Shown here: positions 45,671 to 54,175 of the stretch, piece after piece
Layout: each line of letters starts with the position of its first letter
Position numbering within the stretch: position 1 is the stretch's first letter
DNA from: an uncultured Bilophila sp.
Lineage (GTDB): Bacteria; Desulfobacterota; Desulfovibrionia; Desulfovibrionales; Desulfovibrionaceae
NCBI GenBank assembly: GCA_910585945.1
Contig: CAJUHZ010000005.1
Location: forward strand, 71,563 to 135,562
Length of the DNA stretch: 64,000 nt
Reading direction: 5' to 3'
Position numbers and translations under genes: made by a program
Notes under the pieces: model-generated
Database searches by the model: none
Seen by the model: only the letters and a program-made list of their open reading frames with translations
Told to the model about the DNA's origin: nothing

Positions 45671-46433
45671 TACCTCATTGCGCTATTACTACGAGCTTTT
45701 CTGGGTTCTGGTCCAGAAAGAGTTCAAAATTCGCTACAAGGCCAGCATTCTCGGCTATTTCTGGTCTGTGTTCAGCCCGCTGGCGCAGGGATGCATCTTT
45801 TTTGTGGCCTTTGGCATTTTCATGCGCTTTCCTCAGGAGAATTATCTGCTCTTTCTCCTCTCCGCATTGTACCCGTGGCAATGGATCAGCAATGCTCTCT
45901 CCCATGCGCCCAAAATTTTTCTGATCTCTCCGGCCCTGGTCAAGAAAATAGCCTTTCCGCGCTTCCTTATGCCGGCTGCATGCGCCTTTCAGGACATGAT
46001 ACACTTTTTGTGTTCCTTGCCGGTCTTTTTTTTGTTCAGCTTTCTTTACGGCATTTTTCCAACGCCGATCTGTCTTTTGTATATCATTATCATGCTTGTC
46101 GTCAGCTATGTGATGGTGGCTTCACTGGGCGTTATATTCTCCTGCATCAACATCTATGTGCGTGATATGGAAAATATCATTCCCATGCTGTTGCAAATGC
46201 TGTTCTTTCTGACGCCGGTCATCTATCCGCTGGAGGTCATCCCCGAAAACTTCCGCCTTTTGCTCCATGCCAACCCATTTTTCGCCCTCGTATCGTCATG
46301 GCGCTCCATTCTGCTTCATCACGCCATGCCCTGGGGCATGGCGCTGGAGGCGGCAGGCATAGCGGGCGTCGCGGCCTGGGGAGCGCGCCGGCTCTATGCC
46401 AGGCTCTCCTGGAAACTGGCGGAACTGCTATGA
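45657..46433 (+). CDS. wzm: polysaccharide ABC exporter permease (Wzm/RfbA type)
   Basis: A 258-residue ABC-2 permease with six membrane segments that pairs with the ATPase encoded next to it to move an undecaprenyl-linked glycan across the inner membrane. It has the family segments 'FKIRYKASILGYFWSVFSPLAQ', 'LSALYPWQWISNAL' and 'LLQMLFFLTPVIYPLEVIP'. It overlaps the galactofuranosyltransferase gene upstream by 14 bases, and its stop overlaps the ATPase ATG. Confidence 0.94.
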   Translation: MTTHNTSLRYYYELFWVLVQKEFKIRYKASILGYFWSVFSPLAQGCIFFVAFGIFMRFPQENYLLFLLSALYPWQWISNALSHAPKIFLISPALVKKIAFPRFLMPAACAFQDMIHFLCSLPVFFLFSFLYGIFPTPICLLYIIIMLVVSYVMVASLGVIFSCINIYVRDMENIIPMLLQMLFFLTPVIYPLEVIPENFRLLLHANPFFALVSSWRSILLHHAMPWGMALEAAGIAGVAAWGARRLYARLSWKLAELL

Positions 46434-47179
46434 ATCAGACTGTCATCGAACTTGTGGACGTGCACAAGGAGTACACCATCCACAACGCCGCCGGGGGCGG
46501 CTACAAGTTGTGGCTGACCCGTTTCCTGCAGGGCAAGGCGCTGGAGCGGCATACCCACAAGGTATTGCGGGGCATTTCCTTCAGCGTTCGGCAGGGCGAA
46601 TGCATCGGCATTGTGGGCAAAAACGGAGCGGGCAAAAGCACCCTGCTGGGTATGCTGGCCAATGTCATCAAACCCACGACAGGGCGCATTGATATACGCC
46701 GGAAGGTCTTTGCCATGCTTGAGCTTGGCTCCGGCTTTCACCCCGACCTCACCGGCAGGGAAAACATCCTCCTCAATGGGGTGATTCTGGGCTTGCGGCG
46801 CAGGGAGGTTCAGGCCCAACTGAAAAGCATCATCGAATTTTCGGAACTTGGGGACTTTATTGACCAGCCTATCCGCACCTACTCTTCCGGCATGCTTGCC
46901 CGGCTTGGTTTTTCCATTCTGGTGCAGTTGTGGCCTCAGATACTGCTGCTGGACGAGGTTTTTGCCGTGGGGGACGTCCGCTTTCAGGAAAAATGCCGCC
47001 AGGCGCTGTTCAGGCTCAAGGAACGCAAGGACGTCACCATCGTGATGGTTTCGCACGACATGCCAAGCGTCCTCAGCCTCTGTGAACGCGTTATCTGGAT
47101 TGAAAACGGTCTTGTCCGCATGGACGCCGATGCCGCAAGCGTGGCGGCGGAGTATTGCCGCTGCATGGAGGAAGCCTGA
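46430..47179 (+). CDS. wzt: polysaccharide ABC exporter ATPase (Wzt/RfbE type, short form)
   Basis: A 249-residue ATPase with Walker A 'GIVGKNGAGKSTLLGML', signature 'YSSGMLARLGFSI', Walker B 'ILLLDEVFAVGD' and the family-typical 'LELGSGFHPDLTGRENI'. The C-terminal glycan-binding domain of O9a-type Wzt is absent, so the exporter is expected not to need a chain-end cap, as in mycobacterial RfbE or Klebsiella galactan exporters. ATG 46430 overlaps the permease stop (ATGA). Confidence 0.94.
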   Translation: MNQTVIELVDVHKEYTIHNAAGGGYKLWLTRFLQGKALERHTHKVLRGISFSVRQGECIGIVGKNGAGKSTLLGMLANVIKPTTGRIDIRRKVFAMLELGSGFHPDLTGRENILLNGVILGLRRREVQAQLKSIIEFSELGDFIDQPIRTYSSGMLARLGFSILVQLWPQILLLDEVFAVGDVRFQEKCRQALFRLKERKDVTIVMVSHDMPSVLSLCERVIWIENGLVRMDADAASVAAEYCRCMEEA

Positions 47180-48069
47180 TGCCAAAAGTCTGCGCACTGG
47201 TCATCACCCACAACAGGCTGGACAAACTGAAAAACTGCCTTGCGGCCCTTGCCGGGCAGGAGTACGTCCCGGCTGTGGTTCTGGTGGTGGACAACGCCTC
47301 CACCGACGGCACGCAAAGTTTTCTGGCGCAAACGGCGGACTGGCCCTTCTTGCTTGTTCATGAGCGCCTGTCGGAAAATCTTGGCGGCGCGGGGGGCTTT
47401 GCCCGTGGCCTCGACCTCTTTTTGCAACAGGATTGCGAGGCTGTCTGGCTTATGGATGACGACAGCCTGCCCGCGCCCGACGCCCTGCGGGAGCTTCTGG
47501 CCGGCATGGAGCGCGCCGCGCCCTGCAAGCCCATGCTGGCGGCCAGCCAGGTAGTATGGCAGGACGGAAATCTGCACCCCTGGAACATCCCTCAGCCGCG
47601 GCTGCACAAACACGCACGGGATTTTGCCCTGGTGCGGGAAGGTCTTTTGCCTGTCCGCTCGGCCTCTTTCGTTTCCATCCTGTTGACGCGCCAGGCTGTG
47701 GAAACATACGGCCTGCCTGTGGCGGATTATTTCATCTATAACGATGATATTGAGTATACAGGACGCATTCTGCGACGCGAAACGGGCATCCTCTGCCCGG
47801 CCAGCGTCTGCCTGCACGATACAGCCAGGGCCAGCACCACCTTTACACTGCCCCCGGAGCGTCTTTTTTTTGAAGTGCGCAACAAGTTGTGGATGATTTT
47901 CTACAGCCCGGCCTGGACTGCCAGAGAACGCGTGCGGCACGGGCTTGTCCTGTGCAAGAACATTCTGCTCCATCTCAGAAACGTGCGGCTCTTGCCCCAG
48001 ACCTTGTGGGCGATATGTCGGGGAGTGGGCAGCGCCCTGCGGCGGCGGCCGGAGAGACAGGCATGCTGA
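47179..48069 (+). CDS. GlfT1-like galactofuranosyltransferase (GT2)
   Basis: A 296-residue GT-A enzyme with 'VCALVITHNRLDKLKNCLAAL', 'VVDNASTDGT', 'ENLGGAGGFARGL', metal-binding DDD (93-95), 'YNDDIEYTGRIL' and 'CLHDTARA'. The paired 'GGxGGFARG' and 'DDIEYxxRI' motifs also occur in the larger galactofuranosyltransferase of this operon, so the two are related and probably act in sequence, with GlfT1-like enzymes adding the first Gal-f units. ATG 47179 overlaps the stop of the ATPase gene (TGATG). Confidence 0.88.
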   Translation: MPKVCALVITHNRLDKLKNCLAALAGQEYVPAVVLVVDNASTDGTQSFLAQTADWPFLLVHERLSENLGGAGGFARGLDLFLQQDCEAVWLMDDDSLPAPDALRELLAGMERAAPCKPMLAASQVVWQDGNLHPWNIPQPRLHKHARDFALVREGLLPVRSASFVSILLTRQAVETYGLPVADYFIYNDDIEYTGRILRRETGILCPASVCLHDTARASTTFTLPPERLFFEVRNKLWMIFYSPAWTARERVRHGLVLCKNILLHLRNVRLLPQTLWAICRGVGSALRRRPERQAC

Positions 48070-49550
48070 ACGCCTGGAGCCGGTTTTGTTTCAACGGCAG
48101 CGTTCTTTGCGTATTCCTTTATATCGCGCTCTGCTCTTTTGACATATCGCCCTGGCGGCTCATTCCCTGGCGGCCGGAAGTCGTGCCGTACTGCCTGGGC
48201 ATGGCGGGATGTTGCTTTCTCTTCTGTTCCGGCCGCTGGCTGCGGCTTCTGCCGCGCGTGTGGCCGCTGGCGGCCGGTCTGGCGCTCTTTCTCGGCTGGG
48301 CGGCGTTTGCCGCCTGGCTGGCGGGCAAGGGGCATCCCGAACAGGTGGCCAGATACGCCCTGCGATCCCTGGTCAAGCATTGGGGCATCCCCTCGTGCTT
48401 CATCATCTGGTCGGGCATGACCTTTTCGCTCCTGCCCCGAGCCAGGGCACGTTCGCTCTTCTTCGCGGCCACCATGACGCTGGCGGCTCTCAACTCCGTG
48501 CATATCCTGGGAGAACTGGCGGCCAATGCGGGCATTGAACCCGTAAAGTCGTTTCTGATATCCATCAACCATTTTTTCAGACTGGAAAAGATTGGTCACG
48601 GCTGGTGGCCGCCTGTCTTTTGGGAGGGCAGAATTCGCGGCTTGTTCGCAGAACCATTACACTTGGCCTCTGCCCTTCTGCCTGCCCTGGGGCTGTTCTT
48701 GTACAAAAGCCTGCAACAGCGGATCTGGCTGCTGGCCGTAGCCGCCTGGCTGGGGGTCATGGTGTTGGGGGCTATTACTTCCGGGCTGCTTTCCTTTGCG
48801 ATTGTTTTCTTCCTCTTTCTCTTGCCCGCGCTGCACCGTTTGTACCGTCGCCATGCGCGCGGGTTCTCTCTCGTGCTGGCGAGTCTTTTCTGTGCGACCC
48901 TGCTGGCCGCCTGGCTGCTGGCGCAACGTAAATGTCAGCAAATGGAACCCTATATAGATGCGGCAGCTTCCCTGTGCGCCTATGTGCATGATGCGCATGA
49001 GGGAAAAAATCCCGTATGGCATCCCCTTCAAATCAACTTGGGCGCATCCTCACTGAATACCCGTCTTGTTACCAATTGGCTGGACATTGATATGGGGCTG
49101 GCCCAGCCCCTGGGTGTCGGCTTCTTTTTGCGCGGTTTCTACTGGAAGCCACTGGACAACTGCGATTTGGCGCGGAGTGGGGAGATAAGAGGGTATGTCC
49201 TTCAGGCCAGGGACGATCCATTTCGGGGTATCCCGCTACTCAATCAATATACCTGCATTTTTGCGGAATGTGGCTGGCCCGGACTGTTCCTGTTTTGTTC
49301 GATGTTGTTCTGGTTTCTATTATGGATTATAGCTTGCGCCAAAAAACGTCAAGACAGGTATCTATGGTGCATAGCTTGCGCCTTTACAGGAATGTGCGCT
49401 GCATTCATGGTAATACCTCTAGTCAATTTTCATATGTTTTTTGTTTTTACCGGTTACCTTTACAGCATCAGCAGCAGTCGGGAGCAGGAGACGGCCCCAT
49501 CTCGTTCGCGCGTGAAATCGACGTCTACTCCAAAAACGGATGCAGAATAA
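48063..49550 (+). CDS. O-antigen ligase/polymerase-like membrane protein
   Basis: A 495-residue protein with about ten membrane segments and one large loop (about 295-385, 'NPVWHPLQINLGASSLNTRLVTNW...'), then 'NQYTCIFAECGWPGLFLFCSMLFW', a layout seen in WaaL/Wzy-like proteins. As the last gene of a glycan operon it could attach the exported chain to lipid A-core or another anchor. Specific family membership is inferred from topology. ATG 48063 overlaps the previous gene by seven bases. The 3' end overlaps the convergent CcdA-like gene by 26 bases. Confidence 0.8.
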   Translation: MLNAWSRFCFNGSVLCVFLYIALCSFDISPWRLIPWRPEVVPYCLGMAGCCFLFCSGRWLRLLPRVWPLAAGLALFLGWAAFAAWLAGKGHPEQVARYALRSLVKHWGIPSCFIIWSGMTFSLLPRARARSLFFAATMTLAALNSVHILGELAANAGIEPVKSFLISINHFFRLEKIGHGWWPPVFWEGRIRGLFAEPLHLASALLPALGLFLYKSLQQRIWLLAVAAWLGVMVLGAITSGLLSFAIVFFLFLLPALHRLYRRHARGFSLVLASLFCATLLAAWLLAQRKCQQMEPYIDAAASLCAYVHDAHEGKNPVWHPLQINLGASSLNTRLVTNWLDIDMGLAQPLGVGFFLRGFYWKPLDNCDLARSGEIRGYVLQARDDPFRGIPLLNQYTCIFAECGWPGLFLFCSMLFWFLLWIIACAKKRQDRYLWCIACAFTGMCAAFMVIPLVNFHMFFVFTGYLYSISSSREQETAPSRSRVKSTSTPKTDAE

Positions 49551-50358
49551 AGGCGATCCCGATAAGCCCGATGACCACGCCCATGATCCGGCGGAACAAG
49601 GCTTCCCCGGCGTGCGGATCATCCAGGCAGCCCGTGCGCGCTTCGGTATGCGTCACGCAGCGCCCTTCCGGGTCGTGGGCATGCGGTTCGTGCCGGCCGT
49701 GCAGAAGGCGGCGTGCAAGCGGCACGGAGCATCCGACAACCACCATTGGCAGGATATGACCCAGGCCAAAGCAAGCCGCGAAAAACATGCACCAGAGCGG
49801 GCCGTGCGCCAGAGTGACGACGAGCAGCGGCACGAGAAACCCCACAGTGCAGCCGCTGGCCAGCAGGCCGTAACCGAAACCGAGGACAAACGCCCCTGAA
49901 TCCTCACCGATGCCGAGTCGCCGCCGGAGCGTCCCCCATATGTGCGCGGCGTGGGCGCAGGAATGATCCCGGAACATGTCCGCCCCAAACCAGATCAGCA
50001 ATGCGCCGACCGGAATGGTCCACCAGTGCCCGCTCATCTCCAGCCCATGCCCCAGGAGCGCGAACAGCAGGCCGAACAGCGGAATGGTGACAAAGCACCC
50101 CAACGTGAACAGCAGGGTTCGCCGCACGGCATGAAGGCGCGGCGCGGCGCCCCCGGTTTCCGCTTCGTCCCTGCCGGAGCCACTCCGGGGCGTGAACGGG
50201 CTGTAGCCGGCCGCGTGCGTTCCAAGCAAAGGAATGATGCCCAGGTGGCAAGGACTTAACAGCGCGCTGCCCAACCCCCAGACAAACGATCCGACAGCCA
50301 CGAACGCCGCTCCATGATCCGTCCAGGTCCACGGAGCGAGAGCCGAAACATCAATCAT
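49525..50358 (-). CDS. CcdA/DsbD-like cytochrome c biogenesis transmembrane protein
   Basis: A 277-residue protein with six membrane segments that passes reducing power across the membrane for cytochrome c maturation or periplasmic thiol reduction. It has the family's 'GLGSALLSPCHLGIIPLL' (first Cys) and 'GLLASGCTVGFLVPLLVV' (second Cys), and a His/Asp-rich C-terminal loop ('LHGRHEPHAHDPEGRC'). ATG 50358 has GGAG eight bases upstream, and a longer frame is not used. The stop lies within the end of the convergent ligase-like gene. It is 26 bases downstream of mnmH. Confidence 0.9.
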   Translation of the reverse strand: MIDVSALAPWTWTDHGAAFVAVGSFVWGLGSALLSPCHLGIIPLLGTHAAGYSPFTPRSGSGRDEAETGGAAPRLHAVRRTLLFTLGCFVTIPLFGLLFALLGHGLEMSGHWWTIPVGALLIWFGADMFRDHSCAHAAHIWGTLRRRLGIGEDSGAFVLGFGYGLLASGCTVGFLVPLLVVTLAHGPLWCMFFAACFGLGHILPMVVVGCSVPLARRLLHGRHEPHAHDPEGRCVTHTEARTGCLDDPHAGEALFRRIMGVVIGLIGIAFILHPFLE

Positions 50359-50384
50359 GAAAATATCTCCGATATGCGAGAGCC

Positions 50385-51431
50385 TTAGCCGGCAAGTTCC
50401 TCTTCCCGGGCGGCCAGAAGGCGGGCGACAGCAACGGGATCGTCGGCGGGAGGATCCAGCGTCAGGACCACCTCGCGCTTCGTCCGCTCCAAAAGATGAG
50501 CATACGCCTTGTCGTAGTACACAAGCGCGCGGCGCACCGCCTCGGTACAGCGCCCCTCGCGCACGGCCGCAACGCACAGCCGCCAGCTTTCATCCCCCAG
50601 CCGCTTGCGGATACGTTCCAGCCCCTGCAACAGATCTTCCGCGCTCCCGCTGCCGGCGTACAGCCGGGCAAGCCGCGTCACGCGGCAGTCAAGCGGCGAA
50701 TCCACAAGCACCAGTCGCCCCGAAGTGATGTGGAAGAAAAGCGGATCCGGCAAGGTCACAGCGCCGATCTGCCGGTTCTCGTCCTCCAGCCAGATCGGGC
50801 GCGAAAAATCAAAGCGCTCCCAGAGCGAATACAGGCGGTTTTCCACTTCTTCGCTGCCCGGCTGGGAAGGAAGCCCCACGCCGCCAAAGGCGGAACCCCG
50901 ATGCCCGGCCACGCCCTCCAAATCAAGAACCTGACTCCCGAGCCGCGCAAGCTCGTGCAGTATTTCCGTTTTGCCGCTGCCGGTCATCCCGCCGAGCACA
51001 AGAATACGGGCAGGGCGGGCGAAATCCTGCCGTGCATGCCCGCGATACGCCTTGTAGCCGCCCGCAAGCACATGCGTGACATAGCCTCCCGCTTCCAGCA
51101 GCCAGGCCATGGTAGCGCTGCGCATGCCGCCTCGCCAGCAGTGGACGAGCGCTTCCCTGCCCCGCCCCGTCACATGTCTGGCGCGGCTCAATTTCGCCGC
51201 CAGTTGCGGACCAACGAGTTCCAGGGCCACATGCGCCGCCGCCTCCTTGCCTCCACGGGCATGAGCCGTGCCCACGGCGGCCCTCTGCTCGTCATCGAAC
51301 AACGGCAGGTTGATCGCCCCTTCTATGTGCCCGGCGGCGAACTCTCCAGGCGAGCGGACGTCAAGCAGGGGAAGGCCCCGGCCCCAGTCGTGCAGGGCAA
51401 GAAAGTCCGCGGGCGAATGATAAATCGGCAT
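50385..51431 (-). CDS. mnmH: tRNA 2-selenouridine synthase
   Basis: This replaces sulfur by selenium in the wobble 2-thiouridine of certain tRNAs, via geranyl transfer, using selenophosphate. The 348-residue protein has an N-terminal rhodanese domain ('LPLLDVRSPGEFAAGHIEGAINLPLF', active Cys98 in 'VHCWRGGMRS') and a P-loop domain (148-155 'GMTGSGKT'). It shows that the organism uses selenium. It is transcribed divergently from the acyltransferase, with 308 bases between. Confidence 0.95.
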   Translation of the reverse strand: MPIYHSPADFLALHDWGRGLPLLDVRSPGEFAAGHIEGAINLPLFDDEQRAAVGTAHARGGKEAAAHVALELVGPQLAAKLSRARHVTGRGREALVHCWRGGMRSATMAWLLEAGGYVTHVLAGGYKAYRGHARQDFARPARILVLGGMTGSGKTEILHELARLGSQVLDLEGVAGHRGSAFGGVGLPSQPGSEEVENRLYSLWERFDFSRPIWLEDENRQIGAVTLPDPLFFHITSGRLVLVDSPLDCRVTRLARLYAGSGSAEDLLQGLERIRKRLGDESWRLCVAAVREGRCTEAVRRALVYYDKAYAHLLERTKREVVLTLDPPADDPVAVARLLAAREEELAG

Positions 51432-51500
51432 AAGTGACGCGTACTCCTGCTGAGCGGCAAGATCCCTGACAGGAATCCGGACGCGGGAACATGGAAAGCA

Positions 51501-51554
51501 TTATTTGCCGCAACGCCGCCGAGCACAAAAACGGCTTTGCAGCAGGCGAAGCAA
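51501..51554 (-). repeat. R1 repeat, partial copy in the mnmH upstream gap
   Basis: On the minus strand, GCCTGCTGCAAAGCCGTTTT, then CTCGGCGGCGTTGCGGCAAA, matches the first half of R1. It is the only recognisable content of the 308-base divergent gap 51432-51739, which must also hold promoters for mnmH and the acyltransferase. Confidence 0.65.
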
Positions 51555-51739
51555 TGATGTCCGACCCTAGCACGGAGGCTGAAAAATGAAAACGGGGAGA
51601 CTCTCCTCGGCCGAACTTGGCAAAACGGAAATGACGTGCAAGAATAAAGTCTTGCGCTGTGTCTGTATAACCGTTCGATATCCCGATCCTGGTGCGGCAT
51701 CAGGAAATGACTCGCCGTGAGCGAGACCGGGGAGGCTCC

Positions 51740-52423
51740 ATGCGGCTGGAAAAAATCCGTGAGGCTCTGCGCCGGGGGATCACCTGGCAGGATGCGTTCG
51801 CCTACGGGGCCATTGTCGCCCAACGTCACTGGTCACAGGTGCGCGGAACCCTTGCGCTGCGGTGCAAGGCCGCGCTTTTCGGCGTGAAGCTGGGGGAGGG
51901 AGTCACAGCCTGCGGGCCGGTCATCATCGGGCGCTGGCCGGGCAGTCGCATTTGCATCGGAGCCGGAGCGAGCCTTGTTTCTTCCGTGCGCCGGGCCACG
52001 GCATGCACCCTCTATGCGCCGGTGCGCCTGCGCACCTTTTCGGCCGCCGCCAGCATTGAACTGGAAGAAGGCGTCCAGATCAGCGGCACGGCCATAACGG
52101 CGCGTTCCCGGCATATCCGCATCGGCGCGCACGCCATGATCGCGCCCAACTGCGTGGTGACGGATTCCGACTTTCACGCGCCGTGGCCGGCGGAACTCAG
52201 AAAGACGGAGCCGGGATTTGAACGCGACGCCCCCGTCAGCATCGGACGCCACGTGTGGATCGGCATGGGCTGCACCATCCTCAAGGGAGTAACCATCGGA
52301 GACGGCGCGCTTGTCGCGGCTGGCAGCGTCGTCACCCGCGACGTTGCGCCCGGCGCGGTTGTGGGGGGCGTTCCGGCCGCCCCGCTCACCACGAGTGCCC
52401 CGCCCCTTCGGGCGGAAGGGTAA
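51740..52423 (+). CDS. hexapeptide-repeat (LbH) acyltransferase
   Basis: A 227-residue member of the WbbJ/maltose-O-acetyltransferase type. Its left-handed beta-helix repeats include 'GVTACGPVIIGRWPGSRICIGAGA', 'IRIGAHAMIAPNCVVTDSDFHAPW' (catalytic His in 'DFH'), and 'VSIGRHVWIGMGCTILKGVTIGDGALVAAGSVV'. It would O-acetylate a sugar or similar acceptor; the glycan operon is about 2 kb away, so a role in decorating it is possible but not shown. ATG 51740 follows GGGGAGG; an upstream in-frame ATG (51692) is less likely. Confidence 0.9.
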   Translation: MRLEKIREALRRGITWQDAFAYGAIVAQRHWSQVRGTLALRCKAALFGVKLGEGVTACGPVIIGRWPGSRICIGAGASLVSSVRRATACTLYAPVRLRTFSAAASIELEEGVQISGTAITARSRHIRIGAHAMIAPNCVVTDSDFHAPWPAELRKTEPGFERDAPVSIGRHVWIGMGCTILKGVTIGDGALVAAGSVVTRDVAPGAVVGGVPAAPLTTSAPPLRAEG

Positions 52424-52531
52424 TGCTGGCGTAGCCGGCCGCGCCAGCCCCATCCGCCCGGACGCGGAGCGGAAAAAGCCCGGGCGAGACGATCCGGCTT
52501 GCACGCCGGACGCGGATGGCTTAGGCTCAAC

Positions 52532-52690
52532 CCTCATGAATCCGCCTGTTGCAAAGCCTTTTTTGCGCCCGGCGACGTTGCAGGGCCAACATTGACCTTG
52601 CGGCATGTTCAACACGGCTTCGCTCAATGTTTGCCCCTTGCCGGCCGAAAACAACGGCTTTTCACGGACGGCGTTGTGATGAGGTCTGAC
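52532..52690 (+). repeat. R1 dispersed repeat, full-length reference copy
   Basis: About 159 bases from CTCATGAATCCGCCTG to GGTCTGAC, matching 5761-5913 (opposite strand) almost throughout and 55557-55642 in its first half. It fills most of the 312-base gap between the acyltransferase and miaB. No coding frame is conserved between copies. Confidence 0.85.
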
Positions 52691-52735
52691 CCTGCTTCAT
52701 GACGAAACGCCGTCGCACAACCTGATGGAGCCTTC

Positions 52736-54175
52736 ATGCCTGCGGGTACATTTCATATTCTCACCTTCGGCTGCCAGATGAACGTCAACGATTCGCTCTG
52801 GCTGGCGCGTTCCCTGCGGCGTCTTGGCTTTGTCGAAACACCGCTTGAGCACGCGGAGGTAACGATTCTCAACACCTGCTCGGTGCGTGAAAAGCCCGAA
52901 CAAAAGGTGTACAGCGCGCTCGGGCGCATCAGGCACGCCACACGCGGCACGCCCGGCGCGTTCGCCGTTGTGGCGGGCTGTGTGGCGCAACAGATCGGCG
53001 CGGGCTTCTTCGAGCGTTTTCCCCAGGTGCGGCTGGTGGTGGGCAGCGACGGCATCGCCATGGCCCCACAGGCCATTGCCCGGCTTTGCGATGATCCGAA
53101 TCTGCGGCTGGACTATACGCTCTTTTCGGAATCGTATCCGGAACGCGATCCCGCTCTGTCCGGAGCGCCCGGCGAGACGCCCGGCCCGATCGCGTATGTG
53201 AACATCATGCAGGGCTGCGACAACTTCTGCGCGTACTGCATCGTGCCGTATACCCGCGGCCGTCAGAAATCACGCGCCACAGGCGCGATTCTTGACGAAT
53301 GCCGTGCCGCTCTGGACAACGGCGCGAAAGAAATCACCCTGCTCGGGCAGAACGTGAACGCATTCGGCTTGGATGCCCACGGAGATCCCGGCGTCAGCTT
53401 CCCGGGCCTGCTGCGCCAGGCGGCGGCGTTGCCGGGTCTTGAGCGTTTGCGCTTTGTGACGCCGCACCCCAAGGATTTTTCCCCCGAAACAACAGCGCTC
53501 TTTGCGGATCTCCCCGTTCTCTGTCCCCGCCTGCACCTCCCCCTGCAGGCCGGCTCCGATGCCGTGCTGACCCGTATGCGCCGCCGCTACGATCGCGCCG
53601 GCTATCTGCGACTGGTGGAAGAACTGCGCCGGGCGCGGCCGGATTTGGCCCTCTCCACCGATATCATCGTCGGGTTTCCCGGCGAAAGCGAGGCGGACTT
53701 TCAGGAAACGCTGGACATGCTGGATGCGGCCGGGTTCATGTCAAGTTTTTCCTTTGTCTATTCGGATCGTCCCGGAACGAAGGCCAGCCGCTTTCCAGAT
53801 AAAATCCCGCCCGAAGTCAAGGCCGAACGTCTGGATCGTCTGCAAGAACGGCAGGAAATCCTGTCAGAGCAGTGGCTTGCCGGCATGGTCGGCCGCGAGA
53901 CGACTGTTCTGCTGGAAGGGCCGAGCCGCAAGGCGGATCTTCCTCCTGTCGCGCCGGAAACGGATTCCCCCAAATCCCCGTCCACAGCCCTCACAGGAGA
54001 GAACAAGTCCGAAAGCTGGCAAGGGAGAGATCCCTGGGGCGATGCGGTGAACGTGCGCCTGCCCAAAGGCGTGGGCGCGCCAGGCATGTTGCTCCCGGTA
54101 CGGCTGACGGCGGCCAAACGGCATTCTCTCCTTGCCGAACCCGTCAAACCTCTGGATCAGGGAGAAAAACCATGA
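52736..54175 (+). CDS. miaB: tRNA-2-methylthio-N6-isopentenyladenosine synthase MiaB
   Basis: A radical-SAM methylthiotransferase acting on A37 of tRNAs. The 479 residues have an N-terminal cluster domain (Cys13, Cys48, Cys82), the radical-SAM motif C161-x3-C165-x2-C168 in 'CDNFCAYCIVPYTRG', 'LLGQNVNAFG', and a C-terminal TRAM domain broken by an insert of about 40 Pro/Ser-rich residues ('PPVAPETDSPKSPSTALTGE'), which is unusual for MiaB. The stop overlaps the next ATG (ATGA). Confidence 0.95.
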   Translation: MPAGTFHILTFGCQMNVNDSLWLARSLRRLGFVETPLEHAEVTILNTCSVREKPEQKVYSALGRIRHATRGTPGAFAVVAGCVAQQIGAGFFERFPQVRLVVGSDGIAMAPQAIARLCDDPNLRLDYTLFSESYPERDPALSGAPGETPGPIAYVNIMQGCDNFCAYCIVPYTRGRQKSRATGAILDECRAALDNGAKEITLLGQNVNAFGLDAHGDPGVSFPGLLRQAAALPGLERLRFVTPHPKDFSPETTALFADLPVLCPRLHLPLQAGSDAVLTRMRRRYDRAGYLRLVEELRRARPDLALSTDIIVGFPGESEADFQETLDMLDAAGFMSSFSFVYSDRPGTKASRFPDKIPPEVKAERLDRLQERQEILSEQWLAGMVGRETTVLLEGPSRKADLPPVAPETDSPKSPSTALTGENKSESWQGRDPWGDAVNVRLPKGVGAPGMLLPVRLTAAKRHSLLAEPVKPLDQGEKP

